Origin: an uncultured Akkermansia sp. | Lineage (GTDB): Bacteria > Verrucomicrobiota > Verrucomicrobiia > Verrucomicrobiales > Akkermansiaceae | NCBI GenBank assembly: GCA_904501955.1 | Contig: CAJGCY010000021.1 | Coordinates: 1 to 25,947, forward strand | Length of the DNA: 25,947 nucleotides | Reading direction: 5' to 3' | Shown: one piece after another, positions 15,844 through 23,900 of the stretch | How the letters are laid out: each line of letters begins with the position of its first letter | Position numbering within the stretch: position 1 is the stretch's first letter | Made by a program: the position numbers and the translations under genes | Notes under the pieces: generated by a model | Database searches by the model: none | What the model saw: only the letters and a program-made list of their open reading frames with translations | Told to the model about the DNA's origin: nothing

Positions 15844-16763
15844 CCGAAAAGCGGGGTTGAGTAATAGCGGTCTGCGGAGTCGGGCAGGATAACGACGATG
15901 TTTTTGCCGGCGTTTTCCGGGCGCTGCGCCACGCATGTAGCAGCCCAAAGCGCCGCGCCGGAGGAGATGCCGACCAGCACGCCGTCCAGTCTGCCCAGCT
16001 CTTTCGCGGTGGTGAAGGGGACTGTGTCATCAACGGTCAGAACCTCATCATACACGCTGCGGTCCAAGGTGGCAGGAATAAAATTAGCGCCCGTTCCCTG
16101 AATGGCGTGCGGCCCTGCCGCGCCACCACTGAGCAGGGGGGAGGCTGCCGGTTCCACCGCAATGACACGAATGTTCGGGTTGAGCTCTTTGAGGTATTTG
16201 CCCGTGCCACTGAGGGTGCCACCGGTGCCGACGGTGGCCACCAGTATGTCCACTTCTCCCTGCGTGGCTTGCCATATTTCGGGGCCTGTGGAGGCGTAGT
16301 GCGCGGCAGGGTTGGCCGGGTTGTCGAACTGACCGGCAATGATGGCGCCGGGAATTTGCTGTACCAGCTCCTCCGCTTTGGCAATGCAACCGCGCATGCC
16401 TTCCGCCCCGGGGGTGAGTACTATCTCCGCGCCATAAGCCTGCAGAATGTTGCGGCGCTCTACGCTCATGGTTTCCGGCATGACCATGATGGCTCGGTAG
16501 CCTTTGCCCGCCGCCAGTGCTGCCAGTCCTATGCCGGTGTTGCCACTGGTGGGCTCGATGATGGTGCCACCGGGCTGTAATTGCCCGCTGTTTTCCGCTG
16601 CGGTGATGATGGAGAGCGCGACTCGGTCTTTGACGGAGCCGGCGGGGTTCAGGTACTCCAGTTTGCAGAGCAGGCGCGCCTGCAAACCGTGCTTGAGGCT
16701 GTAGTTCACAGGCTCAAGCAGCGGGGTGTTTCCTATCAATGTGGCTATGCTGCGGTGTATCAT
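15840..16763 (-). CDS. cysK: Cysteine synthase (O-acetylserine sulfhydrylase)
   Basis: 307 aa from the ATG at 16763. A longer frame starts at 16787 but its first codons contain the TATAAT of the predicted promoter, so 16763 is chosen. A PLP enzyme that makes cysteine from O-acetylserine and sulfide. PLP lysine K45 lies in NPAGSVKDR (39-47); the substrate loop TSGNTG follows, and the PLP-phosphate loop GTGGTLSGTGKYL is intact, so it is complete. It opens the cysK-thiE-thiM unit: cysteine is the sulfur donor for thiazole in many bacteria, but the linkage here could simply be co-regulation of sulfur metabolism. Which cysteine synthase isoform it is cannot be told by eye. Confidence 0.92.
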   Translation of the reverse strand: MIHRSIATLIGNTPLLEPVNYSLKHGLQARLLCKLEYLNPAGSVKDRVALSIITAAENSGQLQPGGTIIEPTSGNTGIGLAALAAGKGYRAIMVMPETMSVERRNILQAYGAEIVLTPGAEGMRGCIAKAEELVQQIPGAIIAGQFDNPANPAAHYASTGPEIWQATQGEVDILVATVGTGGTLSGTGKYLKELNPNIRVIAVEPAASPLLSGGAAGPHAIQGTGANFIPATLDRSVYDEVLTVDDTVPFTTAKELGRLDGVLVGISSGAALWAATCVAQRPENAGKNIVVILPDSADRYYSTPLFG

Positions 16764-16775
16764 AACGCTGTTTCC

Positions 16776-16803
16776 ATTATAGCGCATGTGTCAAGCCTGT
16801 AAG
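16776..16803 (-). promoter_or_regulatory. cysK: Predicted promoter of cysK-thiE-thiM
   Basis: On the minus strand CTTACA (16798-16803) is followed after 16 bases by a perfect TATAAT (16776-16781). The ATG at 16763 lies 12 bases after the -10 box, a leader of about 5 nt. The -35 overlaps an inverted repeat (CCTGTAA/TTACAGG, 16796-16819) that includes the metY stop. Confidence 0.5.
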
Positions 16804-16812
16804 TGGCGGGAT

Positions 16813-18093
16813 TTACAGGTGGCTCAGCGCTTGTTTCAGGTCGTCCAATATGTCCGCTATATGCTCCGTGCCGATGGAAAGGCGAACGGTGTTGGGGTAA
16901 ATGCCGCAGGCGGCTTGCTCAGCCTCTGTCAGCTGGGAGTGCGTGGTGCTGGCAGGGTGAATGACCAGACTCTTCATGTCTGCCACATTGGCCACCAACG
17001 AGAAGAGCTTCAGCGCATTGATGAAGCGGAATGCTTCCTCTTGTCCCCCGCTCAGCTCAACGGTGAAGATGGAACCACCCCCTTGCGGGAAGTATCGCTT
17101 GTAGCGGGCATGCTGCGGGTGCTCCGGCAGTGCAGGGTGGTTCACCTGCTGCACCAGCGGATGTGCTGCCAAAAATTCTGCCACGCGCAGGGCGTTCTCG
17201 GCATGGCGTTCCATGCGCAGGGAAAGTGTCTCAATGCCTTGTAGCAGTTGGAATGCCGCAAAGGGGGAGATGCATGCCCCCATGTCGCGTAGCAATACGG
17301 CGCGCAGGTACACCGCAAAGGCTGCATTGCCCGCTACCTCTGTAAAGGCTGTGCCGTGGTAGGCTGCATTCGGCGCACTCAGTGCCGGGTATTTGCCCGC
17401 TGCTGCCCAGTCAAAGCGCCCACCATCTACCACGATGCCACCCAAGGTGGTGCCGTGCCCTCCCAAAAACTTGGTGGCGGAGTGAATGACGATATCCGCC
17501 CCGTGCTCTAAGGGGCGCAGGTGATACGGCGTGGCAAAGGTGTTGTCCACCACAAGGGGGAGTTGATGGCGGTGCGCCAGCTGCGCCAAGGCTGCAATAT
17601 CGGGCACATCGCTGTTCGGGTTGCCGAGGCTCTCGATGTAAATGGCGCGGGTTTCCGGGCGTATGGCTGCCTCCACTTCGTCCAAACGGTGAATGTCGGT
17701 GAAATCCGTGTGGATGCCGAATGCGGGCAGGGTATGCGCCAGTAGGTTGTAGCTGCCACCGTATATGCTCTTTTGTGCCACGATGTGCCCGCCGTTTTGA
17801 GCCAGCGCCTGCAGCGTGTAGGTGATGGCTGCTGCTCCCGATGCCAGTGCCAGCGCTGCTACACCGCCCTCCAATGCTGCCACGCGCTTCTCCAACACGT
17901 CTTGCGTGTTGTTGGTGATGCGGCCGTATATGTTGCCCCCTTCTTTCAGCTCAAAGCGGGCTGCAGCCTGCTCACAGTTTTCAAACACGTAGGCCGTACT
18001 GGTGTAAATCGGCACGGCACGTGCGCCTGTTGTCGGGTCTGCCTGTTCTTGTCCTGCGTGCAGCTGGCGTGTCTCGAATCGGTATCCGGTCAT
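16813..18093 (-). CDS. metY: O-acetylhomoserine aminocarboxypropyltransferase (sulfhydrylase)
   Basis: 426 aa, the usual length. A Cys/Met metabolism PLP enzyme that makes homocysteine from O-acetylhomoserine and sulfide in methionine synthesis. Visible: N-terminal ETRQLHAGQ (7-15), YTSTAYVFEN (30-39), GGNIYGRITNNTQ (52-64), and the PLP lysine K208 in HSATKFLGGHG (204-214). The N-terminus and NNTQ/ATKF pattern fit MetY better than cystathionine gamma-synthase. It is the first gene of a minus-strand sulfur block, but cysK has its own promoter. It has a true Shine-Dalgarno and a strong promoter. No SAM riboswitch fits in the short leader. Confidence 0.93.
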   Translation of the reverse strand: MTGYRFETRQLHAGQEQADPTTGARAVPIYTSTAYVFENCEQAAARFELKEGGNIYGRITNNTQDVLEKRVAALEGGVAALALASGAAAITYTLQALAQNGGHIVAQKSIYGGSYNLLAHTLPAFGIHTDFTDIHRLDEVEAAIRPETRAIYIESLGNPNSDVPDIAALAQLAHRHQLPLVVDNTFATPYHLRPLEHGADIVIHSATKFLGGHGTTLGGIVVDGGRFDWAAAGKYPALSAPNAAYHGTAFTEVAGNAAFAVYLRAVLLRDMGACISPFAAFQLLQGIETLSLRMERHAENALRVAEFLAAHPLVQQVNHPALPEHPQHARYKRYFPQGGGSIFTVELSGGQEEAFRFINALKLFSLVANVADMKSLVIHPASTTHSQLTEAEQAACGIYPNTVRLSIGTEHIADILDDLKQALSHL

Positions 18094-18102
18094 TTGTTTC
18101 TT

Positions 18103-18106
18103 CTCC
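18103..18106 (-). promoter_or_regulatory. metY: Shine-Dalgarno of metY
   Basis: GGAG on the minus strand, within AAAGGAG, nine bases before the ATG at 18093. It is one of two convincing Shine-Dalgarno sequences in the window. Confidence 0.7.
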
Positions 18107-18129
18107 TTTCTTTTTCGGTGAGCGGCGTC

Positions 18130-18157
18130 ATTATAAATAAAATCTATAGCAAGTCAA
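18130..18157 (-). promoter_or_regulatory. metY: Strong predicted promoter of metY
   Basis: TTGACT (18152-18157), 16-base spacer, perfect TATAAT (18130-18135), minus strand. Leader about 30 nt and carrying the Shine-Dalgarno. Confidence 0.65.
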
Positions 18158-18229
18158 TAGGAAATGCGTGTTTTTTTCATTTATCGTGCAGAATGTTAAA
18201 AAAGACTGGAAAAAAAGGCTTGCCTGTAT

Positions 18230-18235
18230 TATACT
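18230..18235 (+). promoter_or_regulatory. -10 box of the glycosyltransferase gene
   Basis: TATACT at 18230-18235, seven bases before the ATG at 18243, predicts a leaderless transcript. The -35 (TGGAAA at 18207-18212, 4/6) is weak. Confidence 0.4.
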
Positions 18236-18242
18236 ACAGCCC

Positions 18243-19196
18243 ATGAGCGATACTCCGGATCCGTTGCGTATGTTGTTAATTGTCCCCTGCTATAATGAGG
18301 AGGCGAACATACCCTTGTTTGTGGAGTCTGCGGAGCAAAACCTGAAAGAGTATGATTGGCAGGTATTGTTCGTGAATGATGGCAGCCACGATGGCAGCTG
18401 GGATGCCATTACAGCTGCGCATGAGCGGAATCCCCGCGTGAAAGGCCTGTGCTTTGCTCGCAATTTCGGGCATCAAAACGCCCTGAAAGCCGGAATGGAG
18501 GAGGCTTGGAAAGACCACCATGCGGATGTTTATGTGACACTGGACGCTGATTTGCAGCACCCTATCGAGTTTATCCCGCAAATGGTGCAGGCTTGGCGTG
18601 GTGGTGCCCGTGTGGTGCAGGCTCAGCGTGAAGACGCCGGACGCAAGATATCGTTCTTCAAAAAATTCACCTCACGCGCGTTTTACGGCATATTCAGCTG
18701 GTTGAGCGGCGTGAAAATGCAGCCCGGTATGTCGGATTTCCGCCTGATAGATCACGGCGTGCTGGAGTTTGTGGTGAGTTGCCGTGATAAAGACTTCTTT
18801 TTGCGCGGGTTGCTGCCGTGGAGTGGTTTGAAGACGGAGGTGTTGCCGTACACGCCCAAGGAGCGTCAGCACGGGGTCTCCAAGTTCACGCTCAAAAAGA
18901 TGTGCGCCTTAGCGCTCAGCGGCATAGTGGGCTATTCCGTGCGCCCGCTTTACATTTCCATCGTGCTGGGCATGGTGTCCATCTGTTTGGCGATGGCGTA
19001 TTTCCTGTATGTGCTGGTGGTGACTTGCTGTGGCATCACCACCATCAGCTTAGGCTGGCCCTCCCTCATAGCCACCGTGCTTGCCATCGGCGGCGTGCAG
19101 CTTTTCATCCTCGGCATCCTCGGCATTTACATGGGCAAGCTCTACATGGAGAACAAAGAGCGCCCCACCTACGTCATCGGGGATAAAACGAAGTAA
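18243..19196 (+). CDS. DPM1/GtrB-like family 2 glycosyltransferase, membrane
   Basis: 317 aa from the ATG at 18243; a longer frame adds an atypical Lys-rich stretch encoded upstream of the predicted -10. The GT2 domain (8-225) has IVPCYNEE (13-20), VNDGSHDGS (44-52), ARNFGHQNAL (72-81) and the DAD metal motif in LDADLQHP (100-107). Two transmembrane helices follow (about 234-262 and 269-298), the layout of enzymes that load a sugar onto undecaprenyl phosphate (GtrB, ArnC, DPM1 relatives). The product would be a lipid-linked sugar on the cytoplasmic face, flipped for surface glycan modification. Sugar identity is not predictable. No flippase or acceptor glycosyltransferase is adjacent. Confidence 0.9.
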   Translation: MSDTPDPLRMLLIVPCYNEEANIPLFVESAEQNLKEYDWQVLFVNDGSHDGSWDAITAAHERNPRVKGLCFARNFGHQNALKAGMEEAWKDHHADVYVTLDADLQHPIEFIPQMVQAWRGGARVVQAQREDAGRKISFFKKFTSRAFYGIFSWLSGVKMQPGMSDFRLIDHGVLEFVVSCRDKDFFLRGLLPWSGLKTEVLPYTPKERQHGVSKFTLKKMCALALSGIVGYSVRPLYISIVLGMVSICLAMAYFLYVLVVTCCGITTISLGWPSLIATVLAIGGVQLFILGILGIYMGKLYMENKERPTYVIGDKTK

Positions 19197-19231
19197 GTTC
19201 TGCTGCGGATAAGACGCAATCCGAATGCAAA

Positions 19232-19249
19232 AAGCCTTAATTAAGGCTT
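19232..19249. promoter_or_regulatory. Perfect 18-base palindrome, candidate operator
   Basis: AAGCCTTAATTAAGGCTT reads identically on both strands and overlaps the first two bases of the dipeptidase -35 box. No T-run follows, so it is not a terminator. Its position would suit a repressor. Confidence 0.4.
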
Positions 19250-19276
19250 GCCCGCCGTGGATGGGTGGGGTACAAT
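19248..19276 (+). promoter_or_regulatory. Predicted promoter of the dipeptidase/ABC pair, leaderless
   Basis: TTGCCC (19248-19253), exactly 17 bases, TACAAT (19271-19276, 5/6), then six bases and the ATG at 19283. Confidence 0.5.
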
Positions 19277-19282
19277 AGGGGC

Positions 19283-20623
19283 ATGAGCAAACTTGATGAT
19301 CTTTTTGCCTTTTTGAGGATACCGAGCGTGTCTGCTATGGCGGAGCATGCCGGTGATGTGGAGCGCTGTGCGGATTTCTTGGTGGATAAGCTGGCAAGCT
19401 TGGGCTTTGCAGCCAAGAAGCACATGACGGATATTCACCCCATCGTTGTGGCACATAGCCCGAAGGTGGAGGGTAAGCCCACGGTGCTGATTTACGGTCA
19501 CTATGATGTGATGCCCGTGGATCCGCTCAACGAGTGGCACAGTGCCCCCTTCGCCCCCGAGGTGCGAGACGGTCGCGTGTATGCCCGCGGTGCCTCTGAT
19601 GACAAGGGCGAAATCATGGCGCTGATTCTCGGTGCTCAGGAGTTGATTGAAGAGGACGGTGCACTGCCGCTCAACGTTATCTTCTTGCTTGAGGGCGAGG
19701 AGGAACGCGGTAGCACCAGCCTGTTTGAGTTCATTCAGAAACCGGAGGTGCAGCAGGAACTCGCCTGTGACGTGATTGTAGTGAGCGATACCGGTATGGC
19801 TGCCCCGGACATTCCTTCCTTCTCCTACGGCCTGAAGGGCTTGTGCTGCTTCGAACTCGAGGTGTCCGGCCCCTCCATGGACCTGCATTCCGGCGTGTTC
19901 GGCGGTTCCGTTGCGAACCCCATCACCACGCTGTGCGAGATGATTGCCACCACCCACGATGCTGATAACCACGTTGCTGTTGAGGGCTTCTACGATGGCG
20001 TGAGCGACATCGAGCAGTGGGAGAAAGACAGCTGGAAACGCGTGCCCGGCATGAGCAATGACGAGCTTGCGGAGCTGACCGGCGTGCCGGAGCTGCGCAC
20101 GGAGACCGGTTACACCGGCGCGGAATGTGTGTATGCCCGTCCCACCTTCGAGCTCAACGGTATTTCCGGCGGTTACGAGGGCGAGGGCTCCAAGACCGTT
20201 ATCCCCACCAAGGCCATTGCCAAGATGAGCTGCCGTTTGGTGCCCGGGCAGAATCCCGAGGACATCTTGGACAAGGCTGAGGCTCACTTCCGCAAGGTTT
20301 GCCCGCCCAGCGTGCGCATGAAGTTTACCCGCCAGCACGGTGGTGAGGCTTACATCTGCGACCCGCACTCCGCTTGGGGTAAGGCCGCCCAGCAGGCGCT
20401 GACGGATACCTACGGCAATGCTCCCGTGCTGGTGCGTGAGGGTGGTTCCATCCCCATTATTGCTGAGATTTCCAAGTGCTTGGGCAAGGATGCCCTCTTC
20501 CTCGGTATGGATCTCCCGGATGCCCGCATTCACTCCCCGAACGAGAACATGCGCGTGGAGATTTTCGAGAAGGGTATCACCATGACCAAGAATCTGCTGC
20601 GCCTTATGGCCAAGGCAGAGTAA
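19283..20623 (+). CDS. M20-family dipeptidase
   Basis: 446 aa from the ATG at 19283; a GTG at 19265 would place the predicted promoter inside the gene. Metallopeptidase of the carnosinase/PepV-like M20 branch, cleaving dipeptides with two zinc ions. Ligands and catalytic residues in order: H73 (YGHYDVMP), D106 in GASDDKGE, E139/E140 in EGEEERGS, D169 in VSDTG and the C-terminal histidine of ARIHSPNEN. The inserted lid domain (about 180-300) is in place. No signal peptide, so cytoplasmic. An ABC ATPase gene starts 15 bases after it, likely the same transcript. Substrate range unknown. Confidence 0.93.
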   Translation: MSKLDDLFAFLRIPSVSAMAEHAGDVERCADFLVDKLASLGFAAKKHMTDIHPIVVAHSPKVEGKPTVLIYGHYDVMPVDPLNEWHSAPFAPEVRDGRVYARGASDDKGEIMALILGAQELIEEDGALPLNVIFLLEGEEERGSTSLFEFIQKPEVQQELACDVIVVSDTGMAAPDIPSFSYGLKGLCCFELEVSGPSMDLHSGVFGGSVANPITTLCEMIATTHDADNHVAVEGFYDGVSDIEQWEKDSWKRVPGMSNDELAELTGVPELRTETGYTGAECVYARPTFELNGISGGYEGEGSKTVIPTKAIAKMSCRLVPGQNPEDILDKAEAHFRKVCPPSVRMKFTRQHGGEAYICDPHSAWGKAAQQALTDTYGNAPVLVREGGSIPIIAEISKCLGKDALFLGMDLPDARIHSPNENMRVEIFEKGITMTKNLLRLMAKAE

Positions 20624-20638
20624 TGCCCCGCCGTTGTT

Positions 20639-21487
20639 ATGGACGCCGTTGAGATTCAGAACCTGCACAAGTCTTTCCTCGGTCACTGGGGGAAGGGTGG
20701 CGTGTATGCCGTGAAAGGCGTGAGCCTGAGCATTCGCCAAGGTGCGGTGTATGGTCTCATCGGCCCCAATGGTTCCGGCAAAAGTACCATTATGAAGGCC
20801 CTGGTCGGGCTGCTCTCCCCGGATGAAGGCTCTTGCCGCGTCTTTGGGCAGCCCGCCACGGCCGCTTCCAACCGCAGTGAAATCGGCTTCCTGCCGGAGA
20901 ATCCCTACTTTTACAAGTTCCTGACCGGGGCGGAAACCGTGCGTTTTTACGGTCGCCTGTGTGGGCTGCATGGCAAAGAGCTCAGCGCCCGCGTGGAAGA
21001 GATGCTCGCTTTGGTCGGGTTGGATGATGCTGCCAACCGTCGTCTGGGCGGTTATTCCAAGGGCATGCTGCAGCGAGTGGGCTTGGCTCAGGCATTGGTG
21101 CAGCGCCCACGCCTGCTGGTGCTGGATGAACCGACTGCCGGTGTGGACCCCATCGGCTCCCGTGCTATACGTGATATCATTTTGAACCTCAAAGAGCAGG
21201 GGATGACTGTCTTCCTTTGCTCTCACCTCTTGGAACAGGTGCAGGAGGTGTGCGATAACGTCGGCATTCTCTACCAGGGGTGCCTCATTGCGGATGGCAC
21301 CATGGAGGAAATCACCAGTGACCGCTCCCACACGGAGGTCTCCCTCCGCAATCCCTCCCCCGAGCTGCTGGAGCAAATACGCGTCCTTGCGGGGGATGCT
21401 TGGCAGGGGGCTGCTCCTGCGCGTAATTCTTTGGAATCCGTCTTCTTGCGCGGTATTCAGGCGAAGCTCCGCGAGCAGCAGCGCTGA
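20639..21487 (+). CDS. ABC transporter ATP-binding subunit (ABC-2/NatA type)
   Basis: 282 aa. Walker A GPNGSGKST (42-50), signature YSKGMLQR (139-146), Walker B LLVLDEPT (159-166), D-loop AGVD (167-170) and switch H196 are all intact, so it should hydrolyse ATP. The Q-loop position has FLPEN (84-88), as is common in ABC-2 type exporters. No membrane permease is encoded after it; the next gene is an aminotransferase with its own promoter. The partner must be elsewhere. It is translated after the dipeptidase with a 15-base gap and no Shine-Dalgarno. Candidates include export of polysaccharide, ions or lipids; nothing decides between them. Confidence 0.88.
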   Translation: MDAVEIQNLHKSFLGHWGKGGVYAVKGVSLSIRQGAVYGLIGPNGSGKSTIMKALVGLLSPDEGSCRVFGQPATAASNRSEIGFLPENPYFYKFLTGAETVRFYGRLCGLHGKELSARVEEMLALVGLDDAANRRLGGYSKGMLQRVGLAQALVQRPRLLVLDEPTAGVDPIGSRAIRDIILNLKEQGMTVFLCSHLLEQVQEVCDNVGILYQGCLIADGTMEEITSDRSHTEVSLRNPSPELLEQIRVLAGDAWQGAAPARNSLESVFLRGIQAKLREQQR

Positions 21488-21548
21488 GCCTTTTCTCCCC
21501 CGCGTGTGCGCGTGCGCTCTTTTTGCGCGTCAACACTGTAAATTTTGC

Positions 21549-21578
21549 TTGCCAAAGCGCCCTCTGGGGTGGTAGTAT
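21549..21578 (+). promoter_or_regulatory. Predicted promoter of the aminotransferase gene
   Basis: TTGCCA (21549-21554), 18-base spacer, TAGTAT (21573-21578), overlapping TATAAA at 21576. Leader of about 55 nt, pyrimidine-rich near its end (T-runs at 21622-21637), no Shine-Dalgarno. Confidence 0.4.
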
Positions 21579-21642
21579 AAACCAGACGCCCCATCGCGGT
21601 GTGTCGGCCTCACTATATCAATTTTTAACATTTTTTCCTGCA

Positions 21643-22809
21643 ATGGACTTTATTTCACCTACAGCAGCTGCACTCAGCCCCTCTCTTACTTTGGCTATTA
21701 CTAACAAGGCCAAGGAGTTGAAGGCTGCCGGCGAGCAGGTATTCGGCCTGGCCGGTGGCGAACCTGATAAGGATACTCCGGAGAACATCAAGGCTGCCGC
21801 TATCAAAGCTCTGGAGGAAGGTGCTACCAAGTACACTCCTTCCGTTGGTCTTCCCGCTCTTCGTCAGGCTATCAGCGATAAGCTCAAGCGTGACAACAAT
21901 CTGGACTACAGCATCGACCAGATTTGCGTATGCTCCGGTGCCAAGCCCGCAGTTTATGCCGCCCTTCGTGCTACCGTGAGCGAGGGTGACGAGGTTATCA
22001 TTCCCTCCCCCTACTGGGTAAGCTATCCCTCCATGGTGCAGCTTTGCGGTGCTACTCCCGTGTTTGTGGAGACCAAGGCTGAGAACGGCTGGAAGATTAC
22101 TGCCGAGGAGTTCGCCAACGCCATGACTCCCCGCACCAAGATGATCATTCTCACCACCCCGCACAACCCGACCGGTGCCGTATACACGGAGGAAGAGCTG
22201 CGCGCCATCGGTGAGGTGGCTGTGGATGAGGACATCCTCATCATTGCTGATGAAATCTACGAGCACCTCATCTACGACGAGGAGAAGCACGTTTCCATGG
22301 CATCCCTCAGCCCGGACATCTACAACCTGACCATCACCATCAACGGTTTCTCCAAGGGCTATGCCATGACCGGCTGGCGCCTCGGTTACACCGCCGCCCC
22401 CACGCACATTGCTCCCTACATCAAGATGATTCAGGACCACTGCGCGTCTAATGCCACCACCTTCTGCCAGTACGGCGCTATTGAGGCTCTTACCGGTGAC
22501 CAGTCCTTCATCTCCGACCTTCGCGAGGAGTACGACTTCCGCCGCCAGTACGTGTTCGACCGCCTCTCCAAGATGCCCAAGGTGAAGGTTGTAGAGCCCA
22601 AGGGCGCGTTCTACTTCTTCTTGGATATGAGCGAGCTGGGTATGGATTCCTGCTCCATCTGCGAGAAGCTGCTCGACCGCTACAAGGTAGTCGCCATTCC
22701 CGGCATTGCCTTCGGTTGCGATCACGCCATCCGCATCTCCTACTGCACCTCTCTCGACGTGCTCAAGGAAGGTCTTGACCGCATCGAGGAGTTCCTCAAG
22801 AAGCACTGA
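21643..22809 (+). CDS. Class I aspartate/aromatic aminotransferase (PLP)
   Basis: 388 aa from the ATG at 21643; the longer frame from 21523 contains the promoter. Fold type I aminotransferase of the thermophile/Rhizobium AspC subgroup, interconverting aspartate and oxaloacetate or related amino acids in the cytoplasm. Key residues: SVGLPALR (67-74), N175 in PHNPTG, D203 and Y206 in IADEIYE, the PLP lysine K238 in GFSKGY and R246 in GWRLG. Codons are heavily C-ending and uniform compared with most of the window, which suggests high expression. Substrate preference cannot be fixed by eye. A strong terminator follows. Confidence 0.92.
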   Translation: MDFISPTAAALSPSLTLAITNKAKELKAAGEQVFGLAGGEPDKDTPENIKAAAIKALEEGATKYTPSVGLPALRQAISDKLKRDNNLDYSIDQICVCSGAKPAVYAALRATVSEGDEVIIPSPYWVSYPSMVQLCGATPVFVETKAENGWKITAEEFANAMTPRTKMIILTTPHNPTGAVYTEEELRAIGEVAVDEDILIIADEIYEHLIYDEEKHVSMASLSPDIYNLTITINGFSKGYAMTGWRLGYTAAPTHIAPYIKMIQDHCASNATTFCQYGAIEALTGDQSFISDLREEYDFRRQYVFDRLSKMPKVKVVEPKGAFYFFLDMSELGMDSCSICEKLLDRYKVVAIPGIAFGCDHAIRISYCTSLDVLKEGLDRIEEFLKKH

Positions 22810-22850
22810 TTGACTGCTTCTCTGCTTATTTTGCAGTAAGTACAGATTAC

Positions 22851-22886
22851 AAAAAGCCCGGTGTTGATAGCAACACCGGGCTTTTT
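22851..22886. terminator. Bidirectional rho-independent terminator
   Basis: AAAAAGCCCGGTGTTG, a 4-base loop, then CAACACCGGGCTTTTT: a perfect 16-base stem whose T-run serves both strands. It ends the aminotransferase transcript (+) and the rmlA transcript (-). Confidence 0.95.
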
Positions 22887-22905
22887 GCAGATTTTCCGGA
22901 GCTCC

Positions 22906-23802
22906 TTACATCGGCTCGCCGTTGCGTACCTTGCGCACGAGTGTCAGCAGGTACTGCCCGTACTGGTTTTTGCTCATGGGCTGGGCAAGTTGCTCCAGCT
23001 TATCCAGAGAAATCCAGCCATTCTGGTATGCAATGGCCTCCAGACAAGAAATCTTAACACCTTGGCGCTTCTCAATAACCTCCACAAAGGTGGATGCCTC
23101 ACTCAGCGAGTCGTGCGTGCCGGTATCCAGCCAGGCAAAGCCGCGACCCAGCAATTTGGCTTTCAATTCTCCACGCTCCAAGTAGGTTTGGTTGACGGAG
23201 GTAATCTCCAACTCCCCGCGGGCGGAGGGCGTTACCGTTGCTGCTATGTCCAGCACGGAATTCGGGTAAAAATACAACCCCACCATGGCGTAGGGAGACT
23301 TGGGGTGCTCCGGTTTCTCCTCCACGGAAAGGCAGTTGCCCTTGGAATCGAACTCTACCACGCCATAACGCTCAGGGTCCGCCACATGGTAGGCAAAAAC
23401 GGTGGCTTTTTGCTCCTCCTTGGCCGTCTTCACTGCAGCCTTGAGTTGCCCGGTAAAGCCACTGCCGTAGAAGATGTTATCCCCCAGTACCAGGCACACG
23501 TCGTCATCCCCTACAAACTCACGGCCGATGATGAATGCCTGAGCCAAGCCATCCGGGCTGGGTTGCTCCGCGTATTCGAACTTGACGCCGAAATCGCTGC
23601 CATCACCCAGCAAACGCTGGAATCCCGGCATGTCCTGCGGGGTAGAGATGATGAGAATCTCGCGTATGCCGGCCAGCATCAGCACGGAGATGGGGTAATA
23701 CACCATCGGCTTGTCGAAAATGGGCAACAATTGCTTACTCACTCCCTTGGTAATGGGGTACAAACGCGTGCCGGAACCTCCTGCTAATACGATGCCTTTC
23801 AT
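22906..23802 (-). CDS. rmlA: Glucose-1-phosphate thymidylyltransferase
   Basis: 298 aa. Makes dTDP-glucose from glucose-1-phosphate and dTTP, the first step of dTDP-rhamnose synthesis. Signatures: nucleotide loop LAGGSGTRLYPIT (6-18), VSKQLLPIFDKPM (21-33), EQPSPDGLAQA (79-89) and GDNIFYG (107-113). Length and start match the family. rmlB, rmlC and rmlD are not in the window and rmlA is alone before the terminator, so they must be elsewhere if rhamnose is made. The leader is short (about 13 nt) and lacks a Shine-Dalgarno. Supports a surface polysaccharide role together with the GT2 gene and LicD cassette. Confidence 0.95.
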   Translation of the reverse strand: MKGIVLAGGSGTRLYPITKGVSKQLLPIFDKPMVYYPISVLMLAGIREILIISTPQDMPGFQRLLGDGSDFGVKFEYAEQPSPDGLAQAFIIGREFVGDDDVCLVLGDNIFYGSGFTGQLKAAVKTAKEEQKATVFAYHVADPERYGVVEFDSKGNCLSVEEKPEHPKSPYAMVGLYFYPNSVLDIAATVTPSARGELEITSVNQTYLERGELKAKLLGRGFAWLDTGTHDSLSEASTFVEVIEKRQGVKISCLEAIAYQNGWISLDKLEQLAQPMSKNQYGQYLLTLVRKVRNGEPM

Positions 23803-23822
23803 ATTTTATGCTGACTTTCGGT

Positions 23823-23852
23823 ATATTACACCCACACCCCGCGTGAAGTCAA
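23823..23852 (-). promoter_or_regulatory. rmlA: Predicted promoter of rmlA
   Basis: TTGACT (23847-23852), 18-base spacer, TAATAT (23823-23828), on the minus strand. It lies between the Sel1 gene's stop and rmlA, so rmlA can be expressed on its own. No terminator is seen between the two. Confidence 0.45.
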
Positions 23853-23900
23853 GGCACAAATGCGACACGCTCAGGGCAATAAGACTTTAGCCTGCTTTTT

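Noticed and set aside
18094..18129. SAM riboswitch before metY
   Set aside because: The leader is only about 30 nt, too short for any known SAM riboswitch.
19241..21376. 711-codon open frame on the minus strand, opposite the dipeptidase and ABC genes
   Set aside because: It spans two unrelated, well-supported genes and their gap, shows His/Gly-rich antisense composition and no domain; it is an effect of GC-rich codon bias.
21488..21540. Terminator after the ABC gene (GC-alternating run then T5)
   Set aside because: No complementary arms of useful length could be drawn around GCGTGTGCGCGTGCGC.
21655..22806. 383-codon minus-strand frame opposite the aminotransferase
   Set aside because: The plus strand has the PLP lysine and other catalytic residues; the antisense frame has none.
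22861..23787. 308-codon plus-strand frame opposite rmlA
   Set aside because: rmlA on the minus strand is unambiguous, and the frame begins inside a terminator.
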